In this document: positions 62,153 to 64,000 of the stretch, one piece after another
Numbering within the stretch: position 1 is the stretch's first letter
Layout of the letters: every line of letters begins with the position of its first letter
Assembly (NCBI RefSeq): GCF_009363055.1
Contig: NZ_CP045292.1
Coordinates: 1,922,001-1,986,000, forward strand
Reading direction: 5' to 3'
Origin: Flavobacterium haoranii
GTDB lineage: Bacteria > Bacteroidota > Bacteroidia > Flavobacteriales > Flavobacteriaceae
Length of the DNA: 64,000 nucleotides
The notes under the pieces: model-generated
The model's database searches: none
What the model was told of the DNA's origin: nothing
The model's input: the letters and a program-made list of their open reading frames with translations, nothing else
Program-made: the position numbers and the translations under genes

Positions 62153-62201
62153 AGTACAAAGTTCAGCACAATAAACCCCTTAAAACATGACTTTTGTCAC
62201 A
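62153..62201 (-). promoter_or_regulatory. Predicted Crp/Fnr-type operator and promoter of the YceI/porin operon
   Basis: Minus strand: GTGACAAAAGTCA (62200-62188), then exactly 26 nt, then CTTTGTACT (62161-62153), then the start at 62131. Same layout as 57847-57895. Confidence 0.65.
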
Positions 62202-62276
62202 TTTGTTACAAAAAGATAATGGTACATTTTAGGAAAACATTAACGAAAACGTTTGAGTTTTTGAAATACAAAAAAA

Positions 62277-62606
62277 TTAAAAAATTGGTTCCCAAAAATA
62301 TTTTTGAAAATCTACAATTTTATTATCAACTACTTTAACACCTTCGGCTTCTAAAAGTTGTTGCATTAAGTTGGTTCCTTCGAAATGATGTTTCCCGGTT
62401 AGCATTCCATTTCTGTTTACTACTCTATGCGCTGGAACATCTTCCATGTTGTGCGAAGCATTCATGGCATAACCCACCATTCTTGAGGATTGTGACGAAC
62501 CAATTGCTTTGGCTATAGCTCCGTAAGAAGTAACTTTTCCATAAGGAATTTGCCGAACCACTTCGTAAACACGTTCAAAAAAATTGTCTTTACCATTAGT
62601 TTTCAT
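62277..62606 (-). CDS. Alkyltransferase-like (ATL) protein, MGMT family
   Basis: 109-residue protein of the MGMT C-terminal family. The DNA-binding wing YGKVTSYGAIAKAIGSSQSS and the site sequence VPAHRVVNRNG are recognisable, but the active-site Cys of PCHRV is replaced by Ala (PAHRV). It therefore cannot accept an alkyl group; ATL proteins bind O6-alkylguanine and flag it for nucleotide excision repair. tag (3-methyladenine glycosylase) lies in the same window. It abuts the LysE gene (62606). Confidence 0.9.
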   Translation of the reverse strand: MKTNGKDNFFERVYEVVRQIPYGKVTSYGAIAKAIGSSQSSRMVGYAMNASHNMEDVPAHRVVNRNGMLTGKHHFEGTNLMQQLLEAEGVKVVDNKIVDFQKYFWEPIF

Positions 62607-63232
62607 TATGAAAACATTTTTATTAAAGAAGATATAGCAACAAAACCTGTTAGTGCAGCTATCAAAAAATTAATATTTTTTACGATAAAAGTTAAACGCT
62701 GTTCAATTAATTTGAAAAATTTAGCATATAGATAAAATACTAAATATGTTCCTATTGCTGCAGCTACAGAAAATAAAATAATTGAAACTATATCATAAAA
62801 GAAGAAATCTTTTGATGCTACCATTAAGCTTGTAAAAGCATACCAAGGAATAGCAAACATATTAAAGGCAGACATTGCCATACCATAAAAAAATCTATTC
62901 CTTTTTGCCTCAACATTCACTTTTATATCTTTTTGTTTGTTAGCTTTTATTCCCATTATGGTAAAAGCAATCGTTAAAGCAATAAAAATAAATGTTCCAA
63001 CTTTTCTTAATCCTTCACTAAAAACAGGATTTGCATCTAAAAATTTGGCAAAATATGTTCCTACAAAACTTTGAAAAAAAACGACAACAACTGCTCCAAA
63101 TGCAAATTTTAAAGCTTGTGATTGGTTTTCATTTAAACTAATTTTAGCAATGGTCATATTCAACATACCAGGAATAATAATTCCAACTATTGAAATAAAC
63201 AAACCTGATAATATTGCAAGTAAAAATGTCAT
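62606..63232 (-). CDS. LysE family translocator
   Basis: 208-residue inner-membrane protein with about six helices (LLAILSGLFISIVGIIIPGM, GAVVVVFFQSFVGTYFAK, GTYLVFYLYAKFFKLI). The PGMLNMT segment near residue 22 corresponds to the PGP motif of LysE/RhtB exporters. Likely exports an amino acid or similar compound; substrate unknown. Its stop overlaps the ATL start by one base. Confidence 0.8.
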   Translation of the reverse strand: MTFLLAILSGLFISIVGIIIPGMLNMTIAKISLNENQSQALKFAFGAVVVVFFQSFVGTYFAKFLDANPVFSEGLRKVGTFIFIALTIAFTIMGIKANKQKDIKVNVEAKRNRFFYGMAMSAFNMFAIPWYAFTSLMVASKDFFFYDIVSIILFSVAAAIGTYLVFYLYAKFFKLIEQRLTFIVKNINFLIAALTGFVAISSLIKMFS

Positions 63233-63285
63233 TTATTTATTTTTTCAAATTTAGTAGTGTCTTTTAATATGTTTTGTAACCTTTC

Positions 63286-63960
63286 TTACTTTATCTTAAA
63301 TTTAATATAAGTAATGGGTTTATTTTGTTCTAGATATTGACTTTCATAAAAAGTTTGAATACTTGTTACTTCTTCAGGAGCTCCTTCATTTCGATATACA
63401 TTATGATTAGCATATAAAACCTCGTGACCTTCACCATGTAATAAACCTAAAGTATAACCATGCATAAATTCGCTATCGGTTTTTAAATGCACAATTCCCT
63501 CATTTTTTAGAATCTTTTTGTAACGTTGTAAAAACTCTGAATTCGTCATACGATGTTTTGTACGTTTGTATTTAATTTGCGGATCTGGAAAAGTAATCCA
63601 AATTTCATCTACTTCATTTTCAGCAAAACAATGTTCCACTAATTCAATTTGTGTACGAAGAAACCCAACATTATTTATGTTTTCTTCTACAGCAGTTTTA
63701 GCACCACGCCAAAAACGTGCACCTTTAATATCGATACCAATAAAATTTTTATTTGGAAATTTTTGAGCCAGGCCTACAGAATATTCTCCTTTTCCACAAC
63801 CTAACTCTAAAACAATTGGATTGTCATTTTTAAAAAAATCAGTTTTCCACTTTCCTTTAAATGGCAATTCTCCAGCAACCACCTCTTCTCTAGTTGGTTG
63901 CACTACATTTGAAAACGTTAAATTCTCTCTAAATCTTTTTAATTTATTTTTACTTCCCAC
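63286..63960 (-). CDS. trmB: tRNA (guanine(46)-N7)-methyltransferase
   Basis: 224-residue TrmB, methylating N7 of G46 in the variable loop. Characteristic: VLELGCGKGEYSVGLAQKFP (SAM motif), NFIGIDIKGARFWRGAKTAV, EIWITFPDPQIKYKRTKHRM and FLQRYKKILKNEGIVHLKTD. Complete within the window. The 40 bp after it carry nothing else visible. Confidence 0.95.
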   Translation of the reverse strand: MGSKNKLKRFRENLTFSNVVQPTREEVVAGELPFKGKWKTDFFKNDNPIVLELGCGKGEYSVGLAQKFPNKNFIGIDIKGARFWRGAKTAVEENINNVGFLRTQIELVEHCFAENEVDEIWITFPDPQIKYKRTKHRMTNSEFLQRYKKILKNEGIVHLKTDSEFMHGYTLGLLHGEGHEVLYANHNVYRNEGAPEEVTSIQTFYESQYLEQNKPITYIKFKIK

Positions 63961-64000
63961 AGTTAAAATTAATTTTTTGGTAAAATTAAGGAAATATGTC

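Overview
The window looks like chromosome from a member of the Flavobacteriaceae (Bacteroidota), probably Flavobacterium or a close relative. The DNA is strongly A+T rich. Many genes are preceded by the Bacteroidota -7 box TAnnTTTG. Three secreted proteins end in type IX secretion (T9SS) type A sorting domains. Typical flavobacterial families are present: DUF3667, DUF4407, DUF4301, DUF3127, DUF3050, DUF6607, HmuY, a bacterial GGGP synthase and DnaE fused to a proofreading exonuclease. It is mostly core chromosome. I saw no phage, insertion sequence, CRISPR array or rRNA. One tRNA (Asp) is present.

Layout. 1-9 kb: a TPR protein, a lipoprotein, a glycosyltransferase/membrane-protein pair, ruvC, hemW, small enzymes and a sulfide:quinone-reductase-like flavoprotein. 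9-14 kb: a T9SS protein, DUF4407 and ahcY. 13.6-20 kb: a tightly packed run (phosphopantetheinyl transferase, GGGPS, PnuC-type transporter, DUF4301, ArfB), then a TPP riboswitch in front of a TonB-dependent receptor. 20-25 kb: a Rieske-like lipoprotein lacking its histidines, greA, HIT, a sensor kinase, flavin reductase, DUF3127 and aat. 24.9-30.5 kb: a two-component system (membrane protein, HisKA_2 kinase, LytTR regulator) followed by a large VCBS/Ig/LamG T9SS protein. 30.5-44 kb: tag, a giant TraB/GumN protein, a structured RNA next to tRNA-Asp, DUF58, trxA, dnaE, and rpsP-rimM-trmN6. 44-52 kb: acyl-CoA dehydrogenase, DUF3050, and a second LytTR locus (small T9SS protein, beta-helix protein, LytS-like kinase, LytTR regulator, Spy-like protein). 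52-56 kb: heme uptake (HmuY, TonB receptor, divergent DUF6607). 56-64 kb: ferredoxin, ferredoxin reductase, Nfu, Mrp, YceI-porin-YceI, an alkyltransferase-like protein, LysE and trmB.

Two regulatory patterns stand out. (1) Three promoters at the two LytTR loci each carry a pair of direct half-sites 21 bp apart, and in all three the first half-site starts 58 bp upstream of a -7-like box. They precede the large T9SS adhesin-like gene, the beta-helix operon and the Spy-like gene. (2) Three redox or envelope genes (SQR-like flavoprotein, ferredoxin-NADP reductase, YceI/porin operon) share a GTnACAAAAGTnr palindrome exactly 26 nt upstream of CTTTRTAST, which suggests a Crp/Fnr-type regulon.

Data-quality warning: about fifteen frameshifts interrupt a dozen genes. 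Nearly all look like one missing base in a homopolymer (A or T) run, and essential or highly conserved genes are among them. I treat these as probable sequencing or assembly errors and give each gene its full merged span. Coordinates of such genes therefore cross a frame change.
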